A DNA stretch of 8,632 nt from NCBI GenBank assembly GCA_040756745.1, contig JBFLYO010000058.1, forward strand, positions 1 to 8,632, in the 5' to 3' direction. Position 1 is the stretch's first letter; the number at the start of each line of letters is the position of its first letter. Source of the stretch: JBFLYO01 sp040756745 (lineage in GTDB: Bacteria > Bacteroidota > Ignavibacteria > UBA10030 > UBA6906). Below the pieces are notes generated by a model. The model was not told where the DNA came from. It did not search any database and saw nothing but the letters and a program-made list of their open reading frames with translations. Position numbers and translations under genes: made by a program. Below, one piece after another: positions 1-6,741 of this stretch.

Positions 1-1
1 T

Positions 2-2149
2 GGATCCCAGCGGTCGGGTACCATGACGGTGGGACTCGGGTATATCACGACCAAGATCCACGAAGACTCCGACTCCACCATCACGGTTTCAGGCAGGACC
101 TCGTTCTCTGGGATCGAATATTCAACATCCATCCACTTTCACAAGAATCACCGACCGCAGCTGACAGGCCTGTCACCGCTGGGCATCCCCGAGGATAGCA
201 TGATGACTATGCTCATATTGGCGACGGATCGTGACGGCGATCCGGTGTCGATTCAGACACCTTCGTTGCCGTCGTGGTTGCGTTACGATCCGGCGACCGC
301 AAGCATATCTGGAACCCCCCGTGGTGCGGATGTCGGCGATACTGTCGTGGCGCTGCAGGCGGTCGATTCGTGGGGAGCCCTAGCCGAGATGAGCCTTTCC
401 ATTCGCGTGGCTCACGTGAACCACGTGCCAAGGCTTCTTGAGCTTCCATTGCCTCTGGCTGCCGAGGATTCCGTGTACACTTCCAGAGTTGTTGCGAACG
501 ATCAAGATTCGGCAAGATTTGGAGATCGGCTGGTCTATCGGCTGGAGGCAAACCCGTATTGGATGTCGGTGGACTCCACCACAGGGATGATCCGAGGCAA
601 ACCATCCGCCCGAGACGTAGGCGAATACTCGGTAACGGCGAGAGTCGACGACGGCCGCGGGGGCTGCGTCACAGACAGATTTCGTGTGTCAGTACGGCAC
701 ACAAATCACAATCCGATGATCACCTCCGTCCCGGACTCCCACGTGTCTGAGGATTCGTCGTACCGGTATCATGTCGCCGCAGTCGACTCCGACAGCGACC
801 TCTTTGGTGATACGCTGAGGTATCATCTCATCGCGGGCCCGGAATGGCTTTCCATGGATTCGTCCAACGGCTTACTCTCGGGGACACCCGCCGCGGGTGA
901 TGTTGGCGCATGGAATGTGAAAATCCTCGTCGACGACGGGAAGGGGGGGTCGGTCACCCAGGACTTTGCGCTTTCTGTTCTCCACGTCAACCATTCGCCG
1001 AGATTTCTTTCAGCAATCCTCAAGGATCTCGTTGCGGTCGAAGATTCAGTATTCAGTGCCACGTTCGGCGCGCTGGACACCGACGTGCCAACCTTCAGAG
1101 ATACCTTGCGATACCAAGCGATCATACTCCCGCACTGGCTCACCCTGGACCCCCTCACGGGCCAGGTCACGGGGTCGCCTCGTGAGGGGGACCGCGATAC
1201 GGTTCTGAGCATCTCTGTCACGGATGGCTATTTCGGCGACACGCTCACCGTAACGCTCAGCGTTGCTCCTGTGAACGACCCCCCGGCCCTTTCTACGATG
1301 CCGTCATGGGAGGTCGATGAATTCGACAGCCTTACGGTGTCATTCGCAAGTCTCTCTCCGTATGTTCAGGACCCCGACGATCCGGACTCGCTGATGCACT
1401 GGGCAGTAAACGGAACCAGAGACCTGTACGTCTGCACGACCCCGGAAGGGATCCGCATCATCCCCCAAAACGGGTGGGCGGGGATTGATTCTGTCCGACT
1501 CATCGTCCGCGACTCCGGAGAGCTCGCAGATACGACTGATGTCAGAGTCGCGGTGCGGCCCGTCGATCACCCGCCGACGATTACATCAGCGCCGGATACT
1601 GTCGCTTATGCGGACCTCCCGTACCGTTGGGAAATCATGGTGCACGATATCCACCCCGCGGATTCAACCTTCAAGTATCACCTGGTTGGCCCAAGCTGGC
1701 TTTCGATTGGACCCGGTGGCTCTCTCGAAGGAAGACCCCGAACCATCGGCCGCGTCACTGTGTCGGTAAGAGTCTCCGACAGAGCCGGATTCTCAGATTC
1801 TGTCCGCTTCCAGATTGCCGTCCGATCAAACGACGAGCTGAAAGAGATCGCCGGCGCCGTTCCAACGACATTCGTCCTCAAGCCAAACTACCCGAACCCT
1901 TTCAACCCCGTTACGACGATCAGATTCGGCGTCCCGGAGAAAAGCCGCGTGACACTCCGCGTCTTCAATGTGATCGGACAACTGGTGGACCAGCTCGCGG
2001 ACGATGAACGAGATCCCGGATACTATGAAGTCAGGTGGGCGCCCCGTACCCAGGCCTCGGGTGCCTATTTCCTGCTGATGGAGGCACAAAGCAGCACCAA
2101 CCCGGGCTACTCTTATCGATCGACACAACGGATGTTGTTGCTCAAGTAA
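2..2149 (+). CDS. Secreted surface protein with tandem cadherin/putative-Ig-like repeats and a C-terminal T9SS sorting domain (5' partial)
   Basis: The frame is open to the left edge with no stop before the first ATG at 23, so the gene very probably begins upstream; 708 codons follow that ATG. Residues below count from it. Six repeats of about 90 residues are visible at roughly 44-131, 135-228, 230-322, 325-418, 420-514 and 517-601, joined by linkers such as HVNHVP, HTNHNP, HVNHSP, PVNDPP and PVDHPP. Repeats 1-4 and 6 carry a 'W-L/M-(S/T/R)-x-D...G-x-(I/L/V)-x-G-(T/K/S/R)-P' core typical of He_PIG/cadherin-like domains. Repeat 5 is divergent and lacks it. Residues 621-708 are a type A T9SS sorting domain (NYPNPFNP, then TTIRFGVPE, VFNVIGQLV and SGAYFLLM). 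Family knowledge: such proteins cross the outer membrane by the type IX system and are released or surface-anchored. Adhesion or matrix binding is plausible but inferred. No catalytic domain is visible in this part. Confidence 0.88.
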   Translation, partial: GSQRSGTMTVGLGYITTKIHEDSDSTITVSGRTSFSGIEYSTSIHFHKNHRPQLTGLSPLGIPEDSMMTMLILATDRDGDPVSIQTPSLPSWLRYDPATASISGTPRGADVGDTVVALQAVDSWGALAEMSLSIRVAHVNHVPRLLELPLPLAAEDSVYTSRVVANDQDSARFGDRLVYRLEANPYWMSVDSTTGMIRGKPSARDVGEYSVTARVDDGRGGCVTDRFRVSVRHTNHNPMITSVPDSHVSEDSSYRYHVAAVDSDSDLFGDTLRYHLIAGPEWLSMDSSNGLLSGTPAAGDVGAWNVKILVDDGKGGSVTQDFALSVLHVNHSPRFLSAILKDLVAVEDSVFSATFGALDTDVPTFRDTLRYQAIILPHWLTLDPLTGQVTGSPREGDRDTVLSISVTDGYFGDTLTVTLSVAPVNDPPALSTMPSWEVDEFDSLTVSFASLSPYVQDPDDPDSLMHWAVNGTRDLYVCTTPEGIRIIPQNGWAGIDSVRLIVRDSGELADTTDVRVAVRPVDHPPTITSAPDTVAYADLPYRWEIMVHDIHPADSTFKYHLVGPSWLSIGPGGSLEGRPRTIGRVTVSVRVSDRAGFSDSVRFQIAVRSNDELKEIAGAVPTTFVLKPNYPNPFNPVTTIRFGVPEKSRVTLRVFNVIGQLVDQLADDERDPGYYEVRWAPRTQASGAYFLLMEAQSSTNPGYSYRSTQRMLLLK

Positions 2150-2246
2150 AAATCGGGAAGCCGCCCAGAAATTTGTGATCTGCGTCACTGTCGTTTGCTT
2201 CTCAGTTTTCGCTTCCTTACCTTCTACGCGTTCGCCGTTCCTTGCG

Positions 2247-2280
2247 GAGGGGGGATAATTTTCTCCCCTCACGTCTTTTA
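2247..2280 (+). terminator. Possible intrinsic terminator after the surface-protein gene
   Basis: A six-base stem pairs GAGGGG (2247-2252) with CCCCTC (2265-2270) around a 12-base loop, and a short T-run (TCTTTT, 2274-2279) begins four bases later. The stem is short and the T-run is offset, so the call is weak. It sits in the 144-base gap between two same-strand genes of unrelated function, where an end of transcription would be expected. The loop also contains GATAAT (2254-2259), which could be a -10 box for the next gene, but no convincing -35 lies 16-18 bases upstream. Confidence 0.3.
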
Positions 2281-2293
2281 ACGTAACCCATCT

Positions 2294-3718
2294 ATGGTCA
2301 AAGGCATCATCCGCCGCAACTGGCGGACGTTCTACGCGTTCACTGCAATGCTGATCGACGCGCTCATCCTCGTGGGCGCGTTTCTCATCGCTGCAAAGGT
2401 CGAGCACCGCCACTTCACGCTCGAAGATATCCTCGTCTCCCATAAAAACCTCCTGATCTACTCGCTGGTCGTTTTCCTCGGCTTCTTCACCGCCCTCGGC
2501 GTCTATCGCACTGTCTCGTATTCTTCATTCAAGCGACAATCGTTCAACGCCCTGCGCGGCTACCTCTATGGCGTAGCGTTCATCCTGAGTTCCCTCTTCC
2601 TTGCCCAGAGCCTGTTCTATTCCCGGTTCTTCATGCTCCTCTATGTCATCCTCATCCCGGGACTCTATCTTCTCGTCTGGTCGGGCATCCGCACGGCCGT
2701 GAACTCCTTCCAGAAAAAAGGATACGGACGCTGGAACACACTCGCCATTGGATCCGAACGCAACCTCAAACACCTCGTCCACCGCGTCGAGGAATACCCC
2801 GAGCTGGGCTACGATATCGTCAGCATCCTCCGCGTGCCCCATACAGGCGACGACGCGGCGATGCATGTGAAACGCTCCGACGTGGAACAGGTGGTCCAGG
2901 AAAAACGGGTCGGGCTCATCGTCTTCTCCTCCGCCAACCTGAACGGCACGTTCGATCAGCTCGAGGAACTCTGCCGCACGAAACGCATCCCGATGCGCGT
3001 TGTGTCTCCCGAGTCGGATTACCTCTTCTCCGTTGCGCATGTTCAAGATATCGCCGGTATCCCCCTCTTCACGCCGAACCGGGAAAAAATTGATTTCCTG
3101 AAGGCCGCCGCGAAACGGGCGTTCGATATCATGGGCGCTTCGATCGCCCTCCTGCTCCTCTCGCCACTCTTTTTCGTCGTCGCGATCGCCACGAAACTGG
3201 AGTCGCCCGGCCCCGTCTTCTTCAAACAAAAACGGTCCCTCTCGGACCAGGACGAGCCGTTCGAGTTCTATAAGTTCCGCTCCATGTATCATGAGGCCGA
3301 CGAGCAAAAAGAAACGCTGATGCACCGGAACGAGTCGAACGGCGCCCTCTTCAAGATCAAGAACGATCCCCGCCTCACCCGCGTCGGCAAGCTCATCCGC
3401 CGCTACAGCATCGACGAGCTCCCCCAGCTCTTCAACGTGCTCAAGGGAGATATGAGCCTCGTCGGCCCCCGCCCCCTCCCCGCACGCGACTTCGCCCTCC
3501 TCGAGGAAGAAGACCACATGGGCGGCTACTTCCGCCAGCGCGCCAGCGCCAAACCCGGCATGACAGGCCTCTGGCAGATCTCCGGCCGCTCAGACCTCGG
3601 CTTCCGCGAGATGGTGCTGCTGGATCTGTATTACATTGAGAATCAGACGATCCTGTTCGATGTCGAGATCCTGGCTCAGACAATTCCGGTGGTGCTGTTC
3701 GGAAAAGGCGCGTACTAG
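2294..3718 (+). CDS. Exopolysaccharide biosynthesis polyprenyl glycosylphosphotransferase (WcaJ/WbaP-type bacterial sugar transferase)
   Basis: This inner-membrane enzyme transfers a sugar-1-phosphate from a nucleotide sugar to undecaprenyl phosphate, the first step of building an exopolysaccharide, capsule or O-antigen repeat unit. The 474 residues match the usual length of the long family form. Four hydrophobic segments lie near residues 14-34, 53-71, 89-107 and 111-132. A Rossmann-like cytosolic domain follows at about 145-265. A membrane-inserted helix (about 276-300) leads into the catalytic sugar-transferase domain. Hallmarks there are SPGPVFFKQKR (304-314), FEFYKFRSM (323-331), the Asp-Glu pair in SIDELPQLFNVLKGDMSLVGPRP (from 372), and KPGMTGLWQISGRSD (from 420). 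The Asp-Glu pair, 374-375, is the catalytic dyad of the family. The ATG at 2294 leaves a complete first membrane helix; no Shine-Dalgarno is evident. The sugar cannot be read from sequence. The nearby UDP-glucuronate/UDP-xylose genes fit the same polysaccharide pathway. Confidence 0.93.
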   Translation: MVKGIIRRNWRTFYAFTAMLIDALILVGAFLIAAKVEHRHFTLEDILVSHKNLLIYSLVVFLGFFTALGVYRTVSYSSFKRQSFNALRGYLYGVAFILSSLFLAQSLFYSRFFMLLYVILIPGLYLLVWSGIRTAVNSFQKKGYGRWNTLAIGSERNLKHLVHRVEEYPELGYDIVSILRVPHTGDDAAMHVKRSDVEQVVQEKRVGLIVFSSANLNGTFDQLEELCRTKRIPMRVVSPESDYLFSVAHVQDIAGIPLFTPNREKIDFLKAAAKRAFDIMGASIALLLLSPLFFVVAIATKLESPGPVFFKQKRSLSDQDEPFEFYKFRSMYHEADEQKETLMHRNESNGALFKIKNDPRLTRVGKLIRRYSIDELPQLFNVLKGDMSLVGPRPLPARDFALLEEEDHMGGYFRQRASAKPGMTGLWQISGRSDLGFREMVLLDLYYIENQTILFDVEILAQTIPVVLFGKGAY

Positions 3719-3735
3719 CGTGTATCATAGATGGA

Positions 3736-3786
3736 GCAGGGAGTAAGGAGTAGGGAAGGTAGGGAGTAGGGAGGAGAGAGTAGGGG
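3736..3786 (+). repeat. Degenerate GTAGGGA heptamer array, left border of the S23 gene
   Basis: The array reads in seven-base steps: GCAGGGA 3736, GTAAGGA 3743, GTAGGGA 3750, a two-base slip, GTAGGGA 3759, GTAGGGA 3766, GGAGAGA 3773, GTAGGGG 3780. It begins 17 bases after the sugar transferase stop and ends seven bases before the S23 start codon. The four G-runs of three or more have loops of about 6, 4 and 11 bases, so it falls just outside the strict G-quadruplex definition. Related arrays lie at 5654-5684, at 7594-7628, and inverted at 4166-4200. Confidence 0.85.
3782..3786 (+). promoter_or_regulatory. Shine-Dalgarno-like AGGGG supplied by the repeat
   Basis: AGGGG at the last heptamer stands seven bases before the ATG at 3794, a normal ribosome-binding spacing. 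Most other genes in the window show no such site, so the repeat may provide the ribosome-binding site for the S23 gene. An overlapping ATG at 3790 is in another frame and does not give the S23 protein. Confidence 0.4.
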
Positions 3787-3793
3787 CTGATGT

Positions 3794-4165
3794 ATGGCAT
3801 ACGCAGGATACCGCGATTTGCACGTTTACCAGCTTGCCTTCAACGCTGCAATGGAGATATTCCACGCCTCCAAGTCATTCCCCCCTGAAGAACGATTCTC
3901 GCTCACCGATCAGGCAAGGCGATCATCGCGATCAGTAGCTGCAAATCTCGCCGAGGCATGGCGGAAGCGCAGGTATCCGAAGCTCTTCGTCAGCAAGCTC
4001 ACCGAGTGTGCTGCGGAGGCCAGTGAAACAGAAGTCTGGCTCGAGATGGCGCTTGCCTGTGGCTATATCAGCAACTCACAGCACGAGCATCTCATGAAGG
4101 CGGACGCTCGCATCCACGGCATGCTTCATAGCATGATTCAACAGCCCGAGAAGTTCACCGGCTAG
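3794..4165 (+). CDS. Four-helix-bundle protein, S23 / 23S rRNA intervening-sequence protein family
   Basis: The 123-residue protein has the usual length and motifs of the S23 four-helix-bundle family: YRDLHVYQLAF (6-16), FPPEERFSLTDQARRSSRSV (from 29), the NLAEAWRKRRYPKLFVSKL stretch (51-69), and E-A-x-E-T-E-VWLEMALACGYI (75-92). Members were first noted as the open frame inside 23S rRNA intervening sequences of Leptospira and relatives. Many are free-standing genes, and the Avd accessory proteins of diversity-generating retroelements share the fold. Biochemical function is mostly unknown; nucleic-acid binding is suspected from basic faces such as RRSSRS and RKRR. Here there is no rRNA, reverse transcriptase or template/variable repeat nearby, so it is a stand-alone copy. 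It interrupts an otherwise polysaccharide-related run of genes and is bracketed by opposed G-rich heptamer arrays, which suggests it arrived as a unit. Its base composition looks somewhat less GC-rich than its neighbours by eye. Confidence 0.9.
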   Translation: MAYAGYRDLHVYQLAFNAAMEIFHASKSFPPEERFSLTDQARRSSRSVAANLAEAWRKRRYPKLFVSKLTECAAEASETEVWLEMALACGYISNSQHEHLMKADARIHGMLHSMIQQPEKFTG

Positions 4166-4200
4166 CCCCTTACCCCCCCTACCTCCCTACCCCATACTCC
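4166..4200 (-). repeat. Inverted GTAGGGA-type array, right border of the S23 gene; canonical G-quadruplex motif on the minus strand
   Basis: This C-rich stretch starts directly after the S23 stop codon. On the minus strand it reads as GGAGTATGG followed by G-tracts of 4, 3, 7 and 4 bases with loops of 2, 5 and 3 bases. That meets the usual G3+N1-7 quadruplex pattern. It resembles the array at 3736-3786 in the opposite orientation, and the two could pair in a transcript. The GGAGTATGG end also appears at 7620-7628. Confidence 0.78.
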
Positions 4201-4270
4201 TGTTGCCTCTTCCGTGCACCTTACTCCCCGCTCATTCGGTGGCTCGCGCGCCAGGTGTGCCAGCGCCCGT

Positions 4271-4298
4271 TTGAATCGGTAAGCATTTTCGCTATATT
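4271..4298 (+). promoter_or_regulatory. Candidate sigma-70-type promoter for the ugd gene
   Basis: TTGAAT (4271-4276) and TATATT (4293-4298) are separated by 16 bases and match the -35/-10 consensus at four and five of six positions. The predicted transcript start near 4305 lies about 35 bases before the GTG at 4340. It would leave almost no leader for the alternative TTG at 4307. It also puts transcription of the nucleotide-sugar genes under a promoter separate from that of the upstream transferase. Confidence 0.5.
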
Positions 4299-4339
4299 GT
4301 GCTCACTTGCAACGTGTGCCAACTTGCTATGGTGCTTGC

Positions 4340-5650
4340 GTGAAGCTGAGCGTGATTGGAACCGGCTACGTGGGCCTGGTGGTCGGTACCTGCTTTGCCG
4401 AGTCGGGCAACGATGTGATATGCGTCGATAATGACATCAGAAAACTCAAGGCGCTCCGCAAAGGCGAAAGCCCGATCTTCGAACCGGGACTGACCGATCT
4501 CCTCAAGAAGAACATCGCGGAAAAACGGATACTCTTCACCGACAGTCTCGAAAAAGCCGTCCGCGGGGCCGATATCATCTTCCTCGCCCTCCCGACTCCC
4601 CAATCGGAAGATGGCTCCGCCGATCTGCAGCACGTGCTCGTCGTCGCACGGGAGATCGGCCGGCTCATGAACGGCTATAAGGTGATTGTCACCAAGAGCA
4701 CTGTCCCAGTCGGCACCGCCGACCGGGTCCGCGAGATCGTTGCGCGCGAAACGTCGTTCGAATTCGATGTGGTCTCCAACCCCGAATTCCTCAAGGAAGG
4801 GGCGGCAATCAACGATTTCATGAAGCCGGACCGGATCGTGATCGGCACCCGGAGCCCCCGCGCCCTTGCCCTGATGGAAGACCTCTACGCGCCGTTCGTC
4901 CGCACGGGGAACCCCCTCATTATTATGGACGAGCGGAGCTCGGAGCTGACGAAGTACGCGGCCAATTCGTTCCTGGCGACGAAAGTCACGTTCATGAACG
5001 AGATCGCCAACCTGTGCGAGCAGGTCGGGGCAGACGTCGACCTCGTCCGGAAGGGGATGGGGACCGATGTCCGCATCGGGACGCAATTCCTTTTCGCCGG
5101 CATTGGCTACGGCGGGTCATGCTTCCCCAAAGACGTCGCTTCCCTCCTGAATACGTCGAAACAGCATGGTCATCCGCTGGAAATTCTTACCGCCGTCGAT
5201 GCAGTCAACAAGCGGCAGAAACTGGTCATCGTCGAGAAGCTCAGGAACCACTTCAAGGGAAAGACAAAAGGACTTACCGTCACCCTCTGGGGACTCTCGT
5301 TCAAGCCGAATACGGACGACGTGAGAGAGGCCCCTTCGCTCACCATCATCCATGCGCTCACCAAGGCCGGCGTGACCATCCGCGCCCACGACCCCGCCGC
5401 CATCGGTGAAATGAAGAAGCTGACCGGGTCTGCAGTGAAATACTGCGACAACAACTACGACGCGCTCAAAGGGGCCGACGCGCTGATGCTGCTGACCGAG
5501 TGGAACGACTTCCGCCGCCCCGACTTCGACAGGATGAAGTCGCTGATGAGGCAGCCGGTGATCTTTGACGGACGGAATATCTATGATCCGAAGGTCATGG
5601 CTGAGCGAGGGTTTGCGTATTATGGCATTGGGCGAGGGAGCGGTAAGTAG
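4340..5650 (+). CDS. ugd: UDP-glucose 6-dehydrogenase
   Basis: This cytosolic enzyme oxidises UDP-glucose twice with NAD+ to give UDP-glucuronate. The GTG at 4340 is preferred because it gives M-KLSVIGTGYVGL, matching the family's canonical N terminus, at 436 residues. An in-frame TTG at 4307 would add 11 unrelated residues. Seen in order (numbering from the GTG): NAD-binding GTGYVG (7-12), TKSTVPVGT (118-126), NPEFLKEG (147-154), ELTKYAAN with the conserved lysine at 205, GYGGSCFPKD with the catalytic cysteine at 261 and aspartate at 265, and WGLSFKPNTDDVREAPS (317-333). All key residues are intact. The next gene uses its product, and 149 bases holding two repeat arrays separate them. UDP-xylose is a known feedback inhibitor of many members; whether it acts on this one is not visible. 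Confidence 0.95.
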   Translation: MKLSVIGTGYVGLVVGTCFAESGNDVICVDNDIRKLKALRKGESPIFEPGLTDLLKKNIAEKRILFTDSLEKAVRGADIIFLALPTPQSEDGSADLQHVLVVAREIGRLMNGYKVIVTKSTVPVGTADRVREIVARETSFEFDVVSNPEFLKEGAAINDFMKPDRIVIGTRSPRALALMEDLYAPFVRTGNPLIIMDERSSELTKYAANSFLATKVTFMNEIANLCEQVGADVDLVRKGMGTDVRIGTQFLFAGIGYGGSCFPKDVASLLNTSKQHGHPLEILTAVDAVNKRQKLVIVEKLRNHFKGKTKGLTVTLWGLSFKPNTDDVREAPSLTIIHALTKAGVTIRAHDPAAIGEMKKLTGSAVKYCDNNYDALKGADALMLLTEWNDFRRPDFDRMKSLMRQPVIFDGRNIYDPKVMAERGFAYYGIGRGSGK

Positions 5651-5653
5651 AGA

Positions 5654-5684
5654 GCAAGGAGTAGGGAGGTAGGGGGTAGGGGGG
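5654..5684 (+). repeat. GTAGGGA heptamer array after ugd
   Basis: The units are GCAAGGA 5654, GTAGGGA 5661, a one-base slip, GTAGGGG 5669 and GTAGGGG 5676, ending in extra Gs. The array starts four bases after the ugd stop codon, and its lead-in GAGCAAGGAGTAGGG matches that of the arrays at 3734 and 7593. It has three long G-runs, so a three-tier quadruplex would need a fourth strand from elsewhere. Confidence 0.82.
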
Positions 5685-5696
5685 CACGGCGCGAGA

Positions 5697-5739
5697 CGAA
5701 TTCAGATATCTGATATCAGATATCGGATATCTGAATTCG
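5697..5739. repeat. Six-heptad GATATCN/GAATTCN array forming a 43-bp near-perfect palindrome
   Basis: Four consecutive GATATCN heptads start at 5705, 5712, 5719 and 5726, and a GAATTCN heptad stands on each side (5698 and 5733). Every six-base core is itself a palindrome. The whole is symmetrical about base 5718: 20 of 21 base pairs are complementary from 5697/5739 inward, and the single exception (5711/5725) would be a U-G pair in RNA. It lies 13 bases after the G-rich heptamers and 60 bases before the decarboxylase start. It could be a binding site, a hairpin in the ugd-uxs transcript, or a repeat with no host function. Confidence 0.9.
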
Positions 5740-5799
5740 AATAGCTCAACCGAATGAATCAATAACCCAATATGTAAATGAACCAACCGCACTTGCCTG

Positions 5800-6741
5800 A
5801 TGTCCGCTAAACACGCAGTCGTCACCGGCGGAGCCGGGTTTCTGGGATCTCACCTGTGCGACCGACTCCTCGCCGAAGGGCACCGCGTCACCGCGGTCGA
5901 TAACCTCATTACAGGGGACGTGAGGAACATCGCCCACCTGGCCGGGCACGACCGGTTCATGTTCATCAAGCACGACGTCACGGAATACATTTACATCGAC
6001 GGCCCCGTCGACTACGTCCTCCACTTCGCCTCCCCCGCAAGCCCGATCGATTATTTGAAGTTTCCCATCCAGACCCTGAAGGTCGGTTCGCTCGGCACCC
6101 ATAAGGCGCTCGGGCTTGCCAAAGCGAAGAAGGCGCGGTTTCTGCTTGCATCAACCTCGGAAGTGTACGGCGACCCTCTCGTCCATCCCCAACCGGAGTC
6201 CTACTGGGGCAACGTGAACCCCGTCGGCCTGCGCGGAGTGTACGATGAGGCCAAGCGCTTCGCGGAGGCGATGACGATGGCCTACCGCCGGTATCACGGG
6301 CTCGAGACACGGATCGTCCGGATCTTCAATACGTATGGGCCGCGGATGCGACTGAACGACGGCCGGGCCATTCCGGCATTCCTCTCTCAGGCGCTGCGCG
6401 GCGAGGAGGTGACCGTGTTCGGGAACGGAACCCAGACGCGGAGCGTCTGTTACGTGGACGACCTCATCGAGGGGATTTACCGGCTGCTCCTCTCGGACGA
6501 GGCGGACCCCGTCAACATCGGCAACGCGAACGAGATCACGATGCTCGATCTGGCAAAGGAGATCATTGCACTGACGGGAAGCAAAAGCACGATTGTCTTC
6601 AAGTCCCTTCCGGAAGACGACCCGAAGGTGAGGCGCCCCAACACAAACCGTGCCCGGATCATCCTGAAGTGGGAAGCTGCCGTTGACCGGAATGAAGGTC
6701 TCCGCCGCACGGTGGAGTACTTCCGGAGCCAGATACGGTGA
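5800..6741 (+). CDS. uxs: UDP-glucuronate decarboxylase (UDP-xylose synthase), extended SDR family
   Basis: The enzyme converts UDP-glucuronate to UDP-xylose and CO2 using a tightly bound NAD+. The 313 residues match the soluble bacterial form. Seen: Rossmann motif GGAGFLGSHL (10-19), VDNLITG (33-39), HFASPASPIDY (75-85), STSEVYGDP with the catalytic Ser/Thr and Glu region (118-126), HPQPESYWGNVNPVGLRGVYDEAKR with the Tyr148-x3-Lys152 pair, RIFNTYGPRMR (174-184), and GNGTQTRSVCYVDDLIEG (208-225). The YWG-NP-G-R-YDEAKR run is diagnostic of UDP-xylose synthases, as opposed to 4-epimerases or dTDP-glucose dehydratases. It lies downstream of ugd, which makes its substrate. Its last bases overlap the start of the next gene. 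No Shine-Dalgarno or clear promoter of its own is visible. UDP-xylose would serve as donor for xylose in the envelope polysaccharide, by inference. Confidence 0.93.
   Translation: MSAKHAVVTGGAGFLGSHLCDRLLAEGHRVTAVDNLITGDVRNIAHLAGHDRFMFIKHDVTEYIYIDGPVDYVLHFASPASPIDYLKFPIQTLKVGSLGTHKALGLAKAKKARFLLASTSEVYGDPLVHPQPESYWGNVNPVGLRGVYDEAKRFAEAMTMAYRRYHGLETRIVRIFNTYGPRMRLNDGRAIPAFLSQALRGEEVTVFGNGTQTRSVCYVDDLIEGIYRLLLSDEADPVNIGNANEITMLDLAKEIIALTGSKSTIVFKSLPEDDPKVRRPNTNRARIILKWEAAVDRNEGLRRTVEYFRSQIR
6725..6728 (+). promoter_or_regulatory. Shine-Dalgarno-like GGAG inside uxs for the DUF2279 gene
   Basis: GGAG lies nine bases before the GTG at 6738, inside the last codons of uxs. It supports the GTG as the true start. 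That start gives a protein beginning directly with a signal peptide and overlapping the uxs stop by four bases (GTGA). Confidence 0.45.

Noticed and set aside
2231..2259. Possible promoter TTCGCC-17-GATAAT for the sugar transferase
   Set aside because: The -35 part matches only three of six bases, so it was not listed as a feature.
2222..2341. A 12-base direct repeat TTCTACGCGTTC at 2222 and 2330
   Set aside because: One copy is inside a coding region, there is no element between them, and the length is compatible with chance or a minor local duplication.
1826..2443. A 205-codon minus-strand open frame across the first intergenic gap
   Set aside because: It overlaps the sorting-domain coding region and the transferase start on the other strand and has no recognisable motif.
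2525..3517. A 330-codon open frame on the minus strand opposite the sugar transferase
   Set aside because: It is antisense to a gene with intact family motifs, is rich in Glu/Asp/Gly in the way expected of a shadow frame in GC-rich DNA, and shows no recognisable domain.
3441..3800. A minus-strand open frame whose start contains a repeated Ser-Leu-Leu-Pro-x-Pro-Tyr pattern
   Set aside because: The pattern is the translation of the GTAGGGA array on the opposite strand, and the rest is antisense to the transferase.
4256..4280. A T-loop-like GTTTGAATC stretch that might belong to a tRNA
   Set aside because: No acceptor stem or anticodon arm can be built around it, and it overlaps a better promoter match.
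4292..5086. A 264-codon minus-strand open frame opposite ugd
   Set aside because: It lies wholly over a well-supported gene with all catalytic motifs; composition is that of an antisense shadow.
3736..5739. CRISPR array or diversity-generating retroelement
   Set aside because: The repeats are short degenerate tandem units without spacers; there is no cas gene, reverse transcriptase or template/variable repeat pair despite the Avd-like fold of the S23 protein.
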